A stretch of DNA of 64,000 nucleotides, taken from Taibaiella sp. Its GTDB lineage: Bacteria; Bacteroidota; Bacteroidia; Chitinophagales; Chitinophagaceae. Of the stretch, positions 24,584-34,100 are shown one piece after another. The notes beneath the pieces are model-generated. The model did not search any database. It saw only the letters and a list, made by a program, of their open reading frames with translations, and had not been told where the DNA came from. The DNA is taken from assembly GCA_013815385.1 (NCBI GenBank), contig JACDGL010000010.1, positions 1 through 64,000 of the forward strand, read 5' to 3'. The translations under genes were made by a program, and so were the position numbers. Position 1 is the stretch's first letter. Each line of letters opens with the position of its first letter.

Positions 24584-26761
24584 ATGTTTTCACTGTCTTT
24601 CCAACGCATATTCCCTGCCAGGGTACTTTTAGCTTGTTGCCTGCTTTGCCTCAATTTCAATGCTCGCGCTAAAGAAGGGATGCATGTACCTGCTACCCTC
24701 AAAAGCAAGGAAGCCGATATGCGTGCTATGGGTCTGGAGATACCGGTAGAGGAGTTATTTAATGAGCAGGGTACAGGGCTCAATAATGCAGTGGTCCTTT
24801 TTGGCAAGGGCTGCACCGGCGAGATTATTTCTTCCAAAGGGCTCGTGCTCACCAATCATCATTGTGGCTACGGTACAGTGCAGGGCCTTAGCAGTATAGA
24901 CCACGATTATTTTGCCCGTGGCTTCTGGGCTATGAACCGGGAAGGCGAACTCCCCTGCCCCGGCCTCACGGTCACCTTTGTACGGGGCATGGAAAATATT
25001 ACGGCGCGGGTGCTCAATGGCATCGACGATACATTAAATGATATAGCGCGCAATGCCATCATCAGCAAGCGCATCCAGAGCCTGGAGAAAGCCTATGCAT
25101 ACACCAGCGGTCTCGACGCATCCATACGTCCTCTATACACCGGCAACCAGTACTATGTTTTCCTTACGCAAACCTATAAGGATATACGGCTGGTAGCTTT
25201 CCCGCCCAATGGCATTGGTGTGTTTGGCGGCGATGCCGAGAACTGGATGTGGCCGCGCCATACGGGCGATTTCAGCATGTTCCGGGTATATGCAGGTGCA
25301 GGTAATAAACCGGCTGACTATGCTAAGGACAATAAGCCTTACGATGCAAAGGAGTTTTTTACTATTAATGCGGGCGGGTACAAAGAGGGCGATTTTACTA
25401 TGGTATATGGCTTCCCCGCTGTTACTGACGAATACGTCACTTCTTCACAGGTACAGCAGGTGCAATACATATCAGACCCTATACGTATAGCAGTGCGCAC
25501 ACAAAAGCTGGGTATCTGGAATGCATCTATGCAGCAGAGCCGCGATGTGTTTCTTAAATACACATCCAAGCGTGCGGGCATAGCCAACGGCTGGAAGAAA
25601 TGGCAGGGCGAGGTAAAGGGTCTGCAGGTAAACAATGTGACCAGTAAAAAACTCCAGTACGAGCAGCGCTTCCAGCAGTGGGCAGTAGCGCACGACAGTG
25701 CTTACCCCTATGCGGTAGGCATGCCTGCGCTTATAGAGGCGCAGACCATTTCTATAGATAGCATACTAAAGACTGATGAATATGTGCGCGAGGCAGTATA
25801 TGGTATAGAACTAATAAGCCAGGCCACTGCTACAGAGCGTCTCATGCAATGTTTCCGTACACGCATGTCTGCCGCTGCATTGCAGGATACGCTTACGAAG
25901 CTGGTAAAGAACATGGGCGGCTTCTACAAAAATTATGATGCCCCTACTGATGAGAAAGTATTTGCCGGCCTTATGCAAACCTACTTTGCTGCCTGCCCGG
26001 GATGGCTGCCATCTTATTACCGCATAGAGTACCAGCAGCATGGCAGCGATTTTGCCCAGTGGGCGCATGCAGTGTACAACACATCACTTTTCACCACGCA
26101 GGAAAGGTTACAAAAATTTGCCGCCAATGCCACCGTGTCCGATAGTCTTCGGCTCCTTTCCGATCCTGCATGGCAGCTATATCATTCCATTTCCGTTATG
26201 CGCAGCAACCACATCACGCCGGCGCTCACGCACTACTCCGAACGGATGCGCTACCTCAACAGGTTGTACATGAAGGCCCAGATGGCACAGCGCAATGGGG
26301 CCGACCTCTACCCTGATGCCAACTTTACCCTGCGCCTCAGCTATGGTAAGGTAAAAGGGATAGACCCCGATGGTGCAGCCCCCTACTCTTACCAGACCAC
26401 GCTCAATGAAGTAGTGGCGTTGGATGATAGTACTTCCTACGAGTTTAAGGTACCGCAAAAGCTAAAGGACCTGTATGCTAAAAAAGACTATGGCCACTGG
26501 GCGGTAAATAAAACAGTACCGGTTGCTTTTATTACAGACAACCACACATCCGGCGGTAACTCCGGCAGTCCTGTGCTCAACGCAAAGGGACAATTGATAG
26601 GCACCAATTTCGACCGTGTATGGGAAGGTACCATGAGCGACCTCAACTTCGATCCCCGCCTTTGCCGCAACATCAGCCTCGATGTCCGTTATACCCTCTT
26701 CATCATCGATAAATTCGGTGGTGCAGGATGGTTATTAAAGGAAATGAAAATTGTCAGATAA
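24584..26761 (+). CDS. S46 family dipeptidyl-peptidase, DPP11-like
   Basis: The 725-residue serine exopeptidase removes dipeptides from peptide N-termini in the periplasm. It has a signal peptide near the start, the catalytic His region TNHHCGYG (His92/93), the conserved aspartate region GDAENWMWPRHTGDFSMFR and the serine in TSGGNSGSPV (Ser660). The substrate-determining residue 18 positions after the serine is Arg678 (NFDRVWEG), the same spacing as Ser655/Arg673 of Porphyromonas DPP11, which prefers Asp/Glu; DPP7 has Gly there. ATG 24584 is chosen over an upstream TTG. It serves peptide nutrition together with the T9SS-secreted proteins typical of this phylum. Confidence 0.92.
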   Translation: MFSLSFQRIFPARVLLACCLLCLNFNARAKEGMHVPATLKSKEADMRAMGLEIPVEELFNEQGTGLNNAVVLFGKGCTGEIISSKGLVLTNHHCGYGTVQGLSSIDHDYFARGFWAMNREGELPCPGLTVTFVRGMENITARVLNGIDDTLNDIARNAIISKRIQSLEKAYAYTSGLDASIRPLYTGNQYYVFLTQTYKDIRLVAFPPNGIGVFGGDAENWMWPRHTGDFSMFRVYAGAGNKPADYAKDNKPYDAKEFFTINAGGYKEGDFTMVYGFPAVTDEYVTSSQVQQVQYISDPIRIAVRTQKLGIWNASMQQSRDVFLKYTSKRAGIANGWKKWQGEVKGLQVNNVTSKKLQYEQRFQQWAVAHDSAYPYAVGMPALIEAQTISIDSILKTDEYVREAVYGIELISQATATERLMQCFRTRMSAAALQDTLTKLVKNMGGFYKNYDAPTDEKVFAGLMQTYFAACPGWLPSYYRIEYQQHGSDFAQWAHAVYNTSLFTTQERLQKFAANATVSDSLRLLSDPAWQLYHSISVMRSNHITPALTHYSERMRYLNRLYMKAQMAQRNGADLYPDANFTLRLSYGKVKGIDPDGAAPYSYQTTLNEVVALDDSTSYEFKVPQKLKDLYAKKDYGHWAVNKTVPVAFITDNHTSGGNSGSPVLNAKGQLIGTNFDRVWEGTMSDLNFDPRLCRNISLDVRYTLFIIDKFGGAGWLLKEMKIVR

Positions 26762-26789
26762 ACCCGCTAGTGCTGAAAAGCTCCTCATC

Positions 26790-26942
26790 ATGATAAAACG
26801 CCAAAAAACCATATTTATTAAATTGTTATTGGCTATTGTATTATTTGCTTCTTGTAACAAGAAAAACCATGTCCCAATTAACGCAGATTTGAAAAATGCT
26901 TTGATCACCAAATATGAACCACCTTTCAGGCTTCCCTTATAA
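26790..26942 (+). pseudogene. Truncated lipoprotein, remnant of a paralogue of the gene at 27828-28451
   Basis: The 50-residue frame has a full lipoprotein signal (IVLFASC) followed by NKKNHVPINADLKNAL, which resembles TKVKHQGINSDLAAAF after the lipobox of the 207-residue lipoprotein at 27828-28451. After this point it ends at a stop codon without the remaining 150 residues, and no continuation was recognised in other frames. It is read as a degraded copy, but it could still make a short lipopeptide. It follows the S46 peptidase by 28 bases. Confidence 0.55.
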
Positions 26943-27103
26943 ATTGGTTACTCTAAGATATAAAAAATACGGAGATAACCTTGTATGTACCTCAGTATCC
27001 TTTATTATTTTTTTGTTACCTCCTATTAATAATGCTTCCAGAGCTTGAAAACACCTTAGCACCTAAGATGGAACACTACCCATCTGGAACACTACACATT
27101 GCC

Positions 27104-27634
27104 CTATCTAGATTTTTCTTCGATTATCTCGCCGTCATTCAAGAGATTGGAATATCTCCATACAATTAAATCATAAAATGATTTATTTACATATGGTATT
27201 TCCTCCGCTAAAGACCGATCTGTTATATAACCTCCGTGTTTAATGGTGTCTGTAAGAAGACTACATTTTCTTTTCATTGAAATGTCATTTAAACAAATCA
27301 AATATTTTAATACCTCTTTATTGTATATTCTATTTAATAACTCAACTCTAACTGAAATGGGGGAATGTTCATTAGGCCATAAAACATAATAAGAATAGTC
27401 AAAACAATCTCGCTGTAAAAAAGATGGAATTTTTTTATAAACTAATAGATTATTTATTGAGTCTACAAGAATGCAATACATTTTTTCCTTGTGAGCAACG
27501 TCCGTTATTTTATAATCCCCCGTTTTTTTAGCAATTTTATATGCCGAATCAAGAATACATTCACAACATTTTTTTTGAGCAGTAGAATTATTACTTAAAA
27601 GGATAAGAAATAATATTAAGATCTTATTTTTCAT
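27104..27634 (-). CDS. Hypothetical secreted protein
   Basis: The 176-residue product has a signal peptide (MKNKILILFLILLSNNSTA, then Q) and a Cys-rich start (KKCCECILD). The remainder is helical and polar (SAYKIAKKTGDYKITDVAHKEK...) with further cysteines. I do not recognise a family. The gene is AT-rich compared with the S46 peptidase next to it and lies among small lipoprotein genes and REP-like repeats, which suggests an accessory patch. Coding status is supported by the signal peptide and undisturbed frame. Confidence 0.65.
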   Translation of the reverse strand: MKNKILILFLILLSNNSTAQKKCCECILDSAYKIAKKTGDYKITDVAHKEKMYCILVDSINNLLVYKKIPSFLQRDCFDYSYYVLWPNEHSPISVRVELLNRIYNKEVLKYLICLNDISMKRKCSLLTDTIKHGGYITDRSLAEEIPYVNKSFYDLIVWRYSNLLNDGEIIEEKSR

Positions 27635-27663
27635 AATTAAATTATTAAAAAGTTATTTAGAAG

Positions 27664-27722
27664 GCACCCCACTCGTCCTCGAATTTTTCGAGGATGCTAC
27701 GGTACGGCGTTTGCAACGCCCG
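27664..27722. repeat. REP-like element, family B, copy 2
   Basis: The most symmetrical copy: CCTCGAATTTTTCGAGG is a near-perfect palindrome, followed by ATGCTACGGTAC and the second stem GGCGTTTGCAACGCC. Same family as 3872-3923 and 28626-28683. It lies upstream of the secreted protein gene at 27104-27634 and after the stop of the lipoprotein at 27828. Confidence 0.8.
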
Positions 27723-27827
27723 CACCCTTGTTCAGCGTAGCTTGCAATTACTGTTTTTTATCCACCCAAACTGGCACTAAATAAAAACTAAAATGAGTTG
27801 CTTATTTTAATTTCACAAGGTTTTTGT

Positions 27828-28451
27828 TTACTTAACAATATGCCAGCTTTGCAGTTCCCATACTCTGTTAATGGAATCATAAGGGTGATATAACTTCATT
27901 TTTATTATCCCCACATTTGCAGCTATATAAAACCAGTCATTCCAATAGGAGGTCTGTGGAGGAGGGCCATTAAGAGAGTCATTAACCAAAACTACATTAT
28001 TAAATATTTGACTATTGACCGTATAGCTTGGATAGACATTAGTAACTATGTTCTGCGACATACTATAGACTCTTCCCCCCAACTGATATGGATACTTAAA
28101 CAAGGGAGTAAATTCGCCATATTTATTAAACCAGGTGATTCCATATTCATCTTCTCCTAATAAAAAATGCCACTCTATATAATCTGTATGCGTTGCATTG
28201 CTTTGCAACACATGCATTGTTATCTGGTCAGTTGAATACTGTTTATTCGCACTGAGTTGCGTAACAAAGTCCCGTTGAAACTCATAAAAGCTATCGATCT
28301 GTCCAGTAAGGGAATCTCTATATATCCAATAGCTGCCTTTATTAAAATCAAAGGCCGCCGCCAGATCAGAATTAATACCCTGGTGTTTTACCTTCGTACA
28401 GGCTTGCAACGCAATTAATACTACTATACAAGTGACCACTAAATATTTCAT
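27828..28451 (-). CDS. Hypothetical lipoprotein
   Basis: The 207-residue lipoprotein has a signal peptide with the lipobox ALQAC (Cys18), then KVKHQGINSDLAAAFDFNKGSYWIYRD, a start shared by a family of uncharacterised Bacteroidota lipoproteins, and a beta-rich C-terminal part ending in RVWELQSWHIVK. No catalytic motif is seen. A truncated relative lies at 26790-26942. It is a single AT-rich gene between two REP-like repeats. Function is unknown. Confidence 0.72.
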   Translation of the reverse strand: MKYLVVTCIVVLIALQACTKVKHQGINSDLAAAFDFNKGSYWIYRDSLTGQIDSFYEFQRDFVTQLSANKQYSTDQITMHVLQSNATHTDYIEWHFLLGEDEYGITWFNKYGEFTPLFKYPYQLGGRVYSMSQNIVTNVYPSYTVNSQIFNNVVLVNDSLNGPPPQTSYWNDWFYIAANVGIIKMKLYHPYDSINRVWELQSWHIVK

Positions 28452-28556
28452 AGGCGGTATTTAATTTCAATTTTCCCACTCGTTAAGTCTTCCCATAGCT
28501 ACTTAAATCTACAAAAAAATAAAGGACTATCCGGCAGCAAGAGACGTATTCACGCT

Positions 28557-28683
28557 CCCCTCCTGTTTTTAGGAGGGTGGCCGCAGGCCGGGGTGCCTGT
28601 CTCGGCTCAGCCGAGGGTTAACTCGCGCCCCTCTCGTCCTCGAATTTTTCTAGGATGCTACGGCAGGGCGTTTGCAACGCCCG
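28557..28683. repeat. REP-like composite: extra palindromes plus family B copy 3
   Basis: From 28557 three small inverted repeats follow each other (CCCTCCTGTTTTTAGGAGGG at 28557-28576, GGCCGCAGGCC at 28579-28589, CTCGGCTCAGCCGAG at 28601-28615), then a family B unit at 28626-28683 with CCTCGAATTTTTCTAGG and GGGCGTTTGCAACGCCC. This dense set of stem-loops is non-coding. Confidence 0.75.
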
Positions 28684-29087
28684 TACTCGCTTAGCAGTTT
28701 TATCATACCCTTATATCTGCTGTATCATACTACACTTATAAGGGTACCATACTTTCTATTCCCGGCCATCTGTAACCATCTTCCTACATTGCACCCGGCA
28801 CTCAACTGCCAGGTTCTTTGAAATATTGCACACATACAGAATTTCCAAATCCCCCATCAGCGAATTAGCACATCAGCTAATCAAAAAACTTACCTTTTAT
28901 GCACCCAAATGGAAGTATTATTAACCCAAAATGGAAGTAAACCCGCACTTTCTTTACCTTTTTCGGCACAGAATTACCATATTTTAAAAACGCATATCAG
29001 CCATAGCAGATAATTACAGCAAATGTTATCCACAAAAAGGTAAAGATTTCACGAAGTTTCCGACGGAAGTGGGAATTTCCAGACTAA
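28684..29087. other. Intergenic region, nothing recognised
   Basis: AT-rich sequence with no gene. Two direct copies of CCCAAANTGGAAGTA lie near 28911 and 28927, and GACGGAAGTGGG near 29062; they may be unrelated short motifs. Confidence 0.4.
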
Positions 29088-29693
29088 CTACTCGCCTCGT
29101 GAAGAAACATTATCCGGCCATATCAACTGATGGTTCGAGCTTACTATCTCCCGTACAGCAGCGAAAATAAGATACAAAGCAGCGCCTATTGCTATAATGG
29201 GATCAAACACCGAACTACCGGTCACCAGTATCAGCACGCCCGCCAGTACGGGGGCCAGCGATACATATATGTCGCCCACATTATGCAGGTAGGCCAGCCG
29301 TATGGCAGCATTCTCGTCCTTTACGGTCGCGAGGAATTTTACCACCCCCCAGTTGCCTGCCGCTACAAATAAGCCGGTCACAATCGGGATGTATCCCATA
29401 ATGATGGTAGGATGATAAAAACGCTCTACCGATTCTTTTATCAGCAATAGGCTCACTATTATCAACCCTATGGAATTAAGGAAATTAGCTATTCGTTGTA
29501 AGTTTCTGGACATGCTTATAGGCAGGCTATACGCAAGAAAAAGGCAGATAAGTGCCAGTTCATCAGAAAAGTTATGCACACTATCCATAAGCAGGCTGAT
29601 GCTGCCTGCCTTTAGCCCGGTAATACCTTCTACTACAAAAAGTAGGGTATTTAATATTACCGCAAAGCCCAGTGCCTTTCTTATTTTGTTCAT
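29088..29693 (-). CDS. Cation diffusion facilitator (CDF) family transporter
   Basis: The 201-residue membrane protein exports divalent metals such as Zn(II) in exchange for protons. Metal-site signatures are DSVHNFSDELA in helix 2 (HxxxD) and YLHNVGDIY in helix 5, separated by hydrophobic helices as expected for six-helix CDF proteins. It lacks the C-terminal cytoplasmic domain found in longer members such as YiiP, ending soon after the sixth helix. ATG 29693 gives a normal N-terminus; an ATG at 29750 is also possible. It is divergent from the porin gene, with which it would share an upstream region. Confidence 0.85.
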   Translation of the reverse strand: MNKIRKALGFAVILNTLLFVVEGITGLKAGSISLLMDSVHNFSDELALICLFLAYSLPISMSRNLQRIANFLNSIGLIIVSLLLIKESVERFYHPTIIMGYIPIVTGLFVAAGNWGVVKFLATVKDENAAIRLAYLHNVGDIYVSLAPVLAGVLILVTGSSVFDPIIAIGAALYLIFAAVREIVSSNHQLIWPDNVSSRGE

Positions 29694-29781
29694 ATTAAAG
29701 CAGGTAGTAAAGATAGCAATAGGCAGAATGTGCCGGAACCACACCATCATGAAAATTATTGATACCCATATTTTAAAATCG

Positions 29782-31866
29782 ATGCATAAACTCTATTCCA
29801 TTAACTTTACCGCCTTAAATGATGTGCCCTTTAGGGTAAAATTTGTGGCCTTGCTGAAAAATAGATCCGCTTCCTGCTTCTGTTTATTTCTATTTGCATT
29901 TTTGCTCACAGGCATGCACAGTGTTTGGGCTCAGTCTAATGGCTCAAATAATCCGGGCCAGCCTACCACCTTATACAACACGCCACAGCGCGATACGAGC
30001 CAGAACAAAAGCAATACAGGCAAGTGGCGCGATGGGGAAACCCGCATCACCATTAAGCAGCTTAATTCAGATATCGCCTATACACCAGATACCGCGTTGC
30101 ATACATTCCAGCGCAGGCCTTTTACAGAGCCTTGGTACCGCGATCTTGGTAACCTTGGCAGCCCCTCGCAAAACCTCTTCTTCACGCCGGAAGACAGGTT
30201 TGGCCCAACCCTGGGGTACCATGTATTTGATGTATACCGGTTTCATGTAGATAGTCTGCGTTACTTCAATACTACGCATCCATATACAGAGTTTACTTAC
30301 CAATTGGGTAGTAAGCTGGAGCAGATGGCCAGTATAATGCATACGCAGAATATAAAGCCCAACTGGAACTTTGCTTTTGAATACCGTAAGATCAATTCGC
30401 CCGGTTTTTATAAGATACAGCGCACAAATGACGATAATTTGTGGCTGACGACTAATTACAAAAGTAAAGATCTGCATTACCAGGTGTATGCGGCGTTTGT
30501 ATATAACAAGCAGCAGCAGGATGAGAATGGCGGTATTACAAGAGGTGGGGAGTTATCTGATGGCAAGCACGGCGATAAGCGTACAGTAGACGTAGCTTTT
30601 CAGAAAGATTTTTATAGCCTTACCCGCTCATCTGTAAGCAATACCCAGCGCGATTTTACTTTCCTCCTGCAGCACCAGTATTCATGGGGCCACGCAGATA
30701 CTTTGTACAACGAAGATTCTACCCACTACACAGCAGTGCTGGTACCCAGGTTCCGCATCACCCATAAAATGGAACTGAGTACAGAGAAGTTTCAGTACAA
30801 AGATGTTTATCCTGATTCCGCTACCTATACAGCGTTGTTCCAGCACGGATTCACTGGTGGCCTTGGTATTGATTCCGTATTCATGCAGCAGAAGTGGCTC
30901 TGGGTCGATAACCGGGTATTGCTGAATGGCTTTTTTGGTCCGCTGGGTAAGCAGCTGGAGTTCAATGCCGGGGTTGGCAATCGTTACGATGCTTTCCTTA
31001 CCACCTATGCTACCGGCTTTAGCAGGAACAATTTTATAAGCAACTACGCGGTTGGAGAAATAAAAAAAGAAGCGCTGAAAGATGGCCAATGGTTTTACCA
31101 GGCCAATGCGCAACTTTTTCTTACCGGTGATGCCGCGGGCGATTTTACTTTAAACGCGTTTGCAGGCCGCAGCCTTAAAAACAATTGGGGTATGCTATCC
31201 GCAGGTTTCAGGCAACAGCTCAATAGTGCCCCATATAACTATACCATTTACAAGAATCAATATTATTCAGAAACTAAGTCGTACACCAGGGAAACTGTTA
31301 CACAACTATATGCTACGCTCAGCATACCACGTATTAAACTAAGTGGGGGAATAAAGGAGCACATAATCGACAACTACATTTTCCTGAATAATGCAGGCCA
31401 TTTCGATCAGGATGTAACTCCGTTTAGCGTTTCCCAGTTATGGTTGCGTAAGGTTTTTACAGCAGGGATCTTTGTTCTGGATAATGAGCTCACCTACCAG
31501 CAACCCACAGGTAATGCCCCGGTAAATGTTCCCAATCTTATGGGCAGGCATCAGCTAAGTGTAGAGGCCTATCTGTTTAAGAAAGCGCTGAAGATCGCTA
31601 CAGGTGTTGAGGTACGGTATCACACACCCTACCACGCTGCCGGGTACGATCCCTTTTACAATCGCTTCTTTTATCAGGGTTCCTACCAGCTTACCAATAA
31701 CCCTGAAGGCTCACTGTTTTTCAACTTCCGTATCAAGCGCTTCCGCGCCTATATTATGGGCGATCAGTTGCAGGCGCTATTCCTCCCAAACAATATGGCA
31801 GCGCCGGGTTATCCCTTGCAGGATGCTATGATACGTTTCGGTTTTTCATGGGTAATGATCAATTAA
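29782..31866 (+). CDS. Putative porin (outer-membrane beta-barrel)
   Basis: The 694-residue protein matches the 'putative porin' family of Bacteroidota (PF14121-type): a signal segment (CFCLFLFAFLLTGMHSVWA, then Q), the conserved PWYRDLGNLGSPSQNLFF block around residue 110 and many amphipathic strands down to the C-terminal FGFSWVMIN, whose terminal aromatic-rich strand fits an outer-membrane barrel. The pore's substrate is unknown. Start is uncertain: ATG 29782 or ATG 29749. A sigma factor/anti-sigma pair begins 50 bases downstream, suggesting an envelope-related regulon. Confidence 0.82.
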   Translation: MHKLYSINFTALNDVPFRVKFVALLKNRSASCFCLFLFAFLLTGMHSVWAQSNGSNNPGQPTTLYNTPQRDTSQNKSNTGKWRDGETRITIKQLNSDIAYTPDTALHTFQRRPFTEPWYRDLGNLGSPSQNLFFTPEDRFGPTLGYHVFDVYRFHVDSLRYFNTTHPYTEFTYQLGSKLEQMASIMHTQNIKPNWNFAFEYRKINSPGFYKIQRTNDDNLWLTTNYKSKDLHYQVYAAFVYNKQQQDENGGITRGGELSDGKHGDKRTVDVAFQKDFYSLTRSSVSNTQRDFTFLLQHQYSWGHADTLYNEDSTHYTAVLVPRFRITHKMELSTEKFQYKDVYPDSATYTALFQHGFTGGLGIDSVFMQQKWLWVDNRVLLNGFFGPLGKQLEFNAGVGNRYDAFLTTYATGFSRNNFISNYAVGEIKKEALKDGQWFYQANAQLFLTGDAAGDFTLNAFAGRSLKNNWGMLSAGFRQQLNSAPYNYTIYKNQYYSETKSYTRETVTQLYATLSIPRIKLSGGIKEHIIDNYIFLNNAGHFDQDVTPFSVSQLWLRKVFTAGIFVLDNELTYQQPTGNAPVNVPNLMGRHQLSVEAYLFKKALKIATGVEVRYHTPYHAAGYDPFYNRFFYQGSYQLTNNPEGSLFFNFRIKRFRAYIMGDQLQALFLPNNMAAPGYPLQDAMIRFGFSWVMIN

Positions 31867-31916
31867 TTATCCTTCAATTTTTTATGGATTTCTAGTATTT
31901 TTTCATCTTACTCTTA

Positions 31917-32474
31917 TTGAAGACCAGGCTACATACTACCCTTAGCGATGAAGAATTGTTTCAGACATGGACTGTAACAAAGGATACGGAATGGCTGGGG
32001 CATTTACTACAGCGGTATTCGTTGTTATTGCTGGGTGTCGCCATGAAGTATCTTAAGGATAAGGATCTGGCACAGGATGCCGTACAGCAGGTATTTTTAA
32101 AAACACTTACCTACCTGCCCGGTGCAGCGCCGGTGCAAAACTTCAAAGGGTGGATATATGTGATGATGCGCAACTACTGCTTTCAGTATCTGCGGGATAG
32201 GCACCAGGTATTAGGCGAAGAAGCATTGGTAAATACGGCTGATGTTACAGATAAAGAGGACTACACCGAATATACACTGGGTGATATCAATGCTGCGGTG
32301 TTATCCCTGAATGACGATCAGCGCACGGCCATCAGGTTCTTTTATATAGAAAAGCTAAGTTACCAGCAGATCATGGAGCGTACAGGGTGTACCTTTATGC
32401 AAGTAAAAAGCAATATCCAGAATGGCAAACGGAAACTAAAGCTGTTATTAAGTAAAAAGGCGCACGATAAATGA
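31917..32474 (+). CDS. ECF RNA polymerase sigma factor
   Basis: The 185-residue sigma factor shows region 2 (LLGVAMKYLKDKDLAQDAVQQVFLK, WIYVMMRNYCFQYLRD) and region 4 (LNDDQRTAIRFFYIEKLSYQQIMERTGCTFMQVKSNIQNGKRKLK). No in-frame ATG exists before region 2, so TTG 31917 after a nearby stop is the most likely start. The 4-base ATGA overlap with the next gene indicates tight coupling to its anti-sigma partner. It probably responds to envelope signals. Confidence 0.9.
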   Translation: MKTRLHTTLSDEELFQTWTVTKDTEWLGHLLQRYSLLLLGVAMKYLKDKDLAQDAVQQVFLKTLTYLPGAAPVQNFKGWIYVMMRNYCFQYLRDRHQVLGEEALVNTADVTDKEDYTEYTLGDINAAVLSLNDDQRTAIRFFYIEKLSYQQIMERTGCTFMQVKSNIQNGKRKLKLLLSKKAHDK

Positions 32475-32824
32475 GTGAATGGAAAGACATACTGGCTGCT
32501 AAGCACCACTTACCACCCGGCAAGCTAATGGCTTATCTGGAGGGAACTTTATCCCCAGAGGAGAAGCACGAGGTGGAAGTATGGATAGCTACTAATGGCA
32601 TGGAGGCGGATGCCCTAGAGGGATTATCTACAATGAGCACACAGGATGCAGTAGCAGCGGTTTCGGGTATTGATCTTCATTTACACAAGCATATTGTTGC
32701 TAAAAAACGCCGGTCAAAGGCAATATCTGTTAATAACTGGGCGTGGGTTGCTGTAGGGGTAATATTGGCGCTTGCGGTGATTGCCTATGCTATTATATGC
32801 CTCCTGTTAAAACACAAGCCGTAA
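32471..32824 (+). CDS. Anti-sigma factor-like membrane protein
   Basis: The 117-residue protein has a short N-terminal part that resembles anti-sigma domains of Bacteroidota (LPPGKLMAYLEGTLSPEEKHEVEVW), lacking zinc-binding cysteines, and one transmembrane helix (about 89-112, WAWVAVGVILALAVIAYAII) with a short basic tail (KHKP). There is almost no periplasmic domain, so signal input would have to come through a partner protein or within the membrane. Its start overlaps the stop of the sigma factor gene (ATGA), which supports the pairing. The function is inferred from position and topology. Confidence 0.8.
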   Translation: MSEWKDILAAKHHLPPGKLMAYLEGTLSPEEKHEVEVWIATNGMEADALEGLSTMSTQDAVAAVSGIDLHLHKHIVAKKRRSKAISVNNWAWVAVGVILALAVIAYAIICLLLKHKP

Positions 32825-32855
32825 CCCTTTGTGATATATCCTTGTTATAAAAAAT

Positions 32856-34100
32856 ATGTACCTTGCAATGGCTGAAAAAGCAATATCCATGCAACTATCC
32901 GGCAAAAAGATACTACTGGCTGTAACAGGCAGCATTGCGGCTTATAAGGCCCCTCTTTTTGTACGTTTGCTGGTAAAGGCAGGCGCTGAAGTAAAGGTAA
33001 TAACCACGCCTGCTGCTGAAAAATTCGTAAGCCCGCTTTCTCTCGCTACGGTATCAAAACATCCGGTATGGAACAATGTGAACGATGGCGCCACCTGGAA
33101 CAATCATGTAGCACTGGGGCTGTGGGCCGATGCTATGATCATAGCACCATGCAGCGCTAATACATTGGGCAAGCTGGCAAATGGCCTGTGCGATAACCTT
33201 GTATGTGCCGTATACCTCTCTGCACGCTGCCCTGTATTCATAGCCCCCGCTATGGACGAAGATATGTGGCTGCACGCAAGTACACGCCACAATGTCAAAA
33301 CGCTGCGTACCTACGGGAACCATATTATACCTGTAGCGCATGGCGAGCTGGCAAGCGGCCTTGTAGGTGATGGAAGAATGGCAGAACCCGAGGATATGGT
33401 AAAATTCCTCTCCGATCATTTCTCCGATACGAATAAACCATTGAAAGGTCTTAATGCATTAGTAACTGCCGGCCCTACTTATGAAAGGATAGACCCTGTT
33501 CGGTTTATAGGGAACTTTTCTTCCGGGAAAATGGGCGTTGCTATAGCCGAGGCACTGGCAGATAAAGGAGCTAAAGTGACTTTGGTTTCCGGCCCGTCAT
33601 CGGTATATACTTATCATTCCGGCATTAATACCATTCGTATAGAAAGTGCGGAGCAGATGTATGATGAATGCATAGCTGTTTTTGGTAAATGTGATATAAC
33701 TGTTATGGCTGCGGCAGTAGCTGACTACAGACCCGAAGAAACCGCTGACCACAAAATAAAAAAGACTGATAAAGCGTTAGATATAAAATTGGTTAAGACA
33801 AAGGATATACTAGCTGCGCTGGGTGCTTTAAAACAGCCTCGCCAACTGCTGGCAGGTTTTGCGCTGGAAACAAATGATGAAATACAGAATGCCAAACAGA
33901 AGCTGAACACTAAGAATGCCGATCTGATCGTACTCAATTCATTACGTGATGCAGGGGCCGGTTTCGGGCATGATACCAATAAGATCACCATCATTAGTTC
34001 TCAGGGCTCATTATCGTTACCGTTACAAAGTAAAAGGGAAGCCGCAGAGGCTATTGTGAATAAAATAGTGGAATTAAGACATGCTGAAAAAACTGTTTAG
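32856..34100 (+). CDS. coaBC: Phosphopantothenoylcysteine decarboxylase / phosphopantothenate-cysteine ligase
   Basis: The 414-residue bifunctional enzyme performs two steps of coenzyme A synthesis. The N-terminal CoaC domain (flavin-dependent decarboxylase) shows [14 protein letters not shown], the active His in NNHVALGLW and PAMDEDMW; the C-terminal CoaB domain has [22 protein letters not shown] and [15 protein letters not shown] 32856 is the first, but ATG 32868 or 32889 ([10 protein letters not shown]) would give a more typical start. The gene overlaps porD by 20 bases, an order found in many Bacteroidota. Confidence 0.95.
   Translation: MYLAMAEKAISMQLSGKKILLAVTGSIAAYKAPLFVRLLVKAGAEVKVITTPAAEKFVSPLSLATVSKHPVWNNVNDGATWNNHVALGLWADAMIIAPCSANTLGKLANGLCDNLVCAVYLSARCPVFIAPAMDEDMWLHASTRHNVKTLRTYGNHIIPVAHGELASGLVGDGRMAEPEDMVKFLSDHFSDTNKPLKGLNALVTAGPTYERIDPVRFIGNFSSGKMGVAIAEALADKGAKVTLVSGPSSVYTYHSGINTIRIESAEQMYDECIAVFGKCDITVMAAAVADYRPEETADHKIKKTDKALDIKLVKTKDILAALGALKQPRQLLAGFALETNDEIQNAKQKLNTKNADLIVLNSLRDAGAGFGHDTNKITIISSQGSLSLPLQSKREAAEAIVNKIVELRHAEKTV

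Noticed and set aside
26981-27169. 62-codon plus-strand frame after the truncated lipoprotein
   Set aside because: Overlaps the end of the minus-strand secreted protein gene and shows no domain or signal peptide similarity; probably chance.
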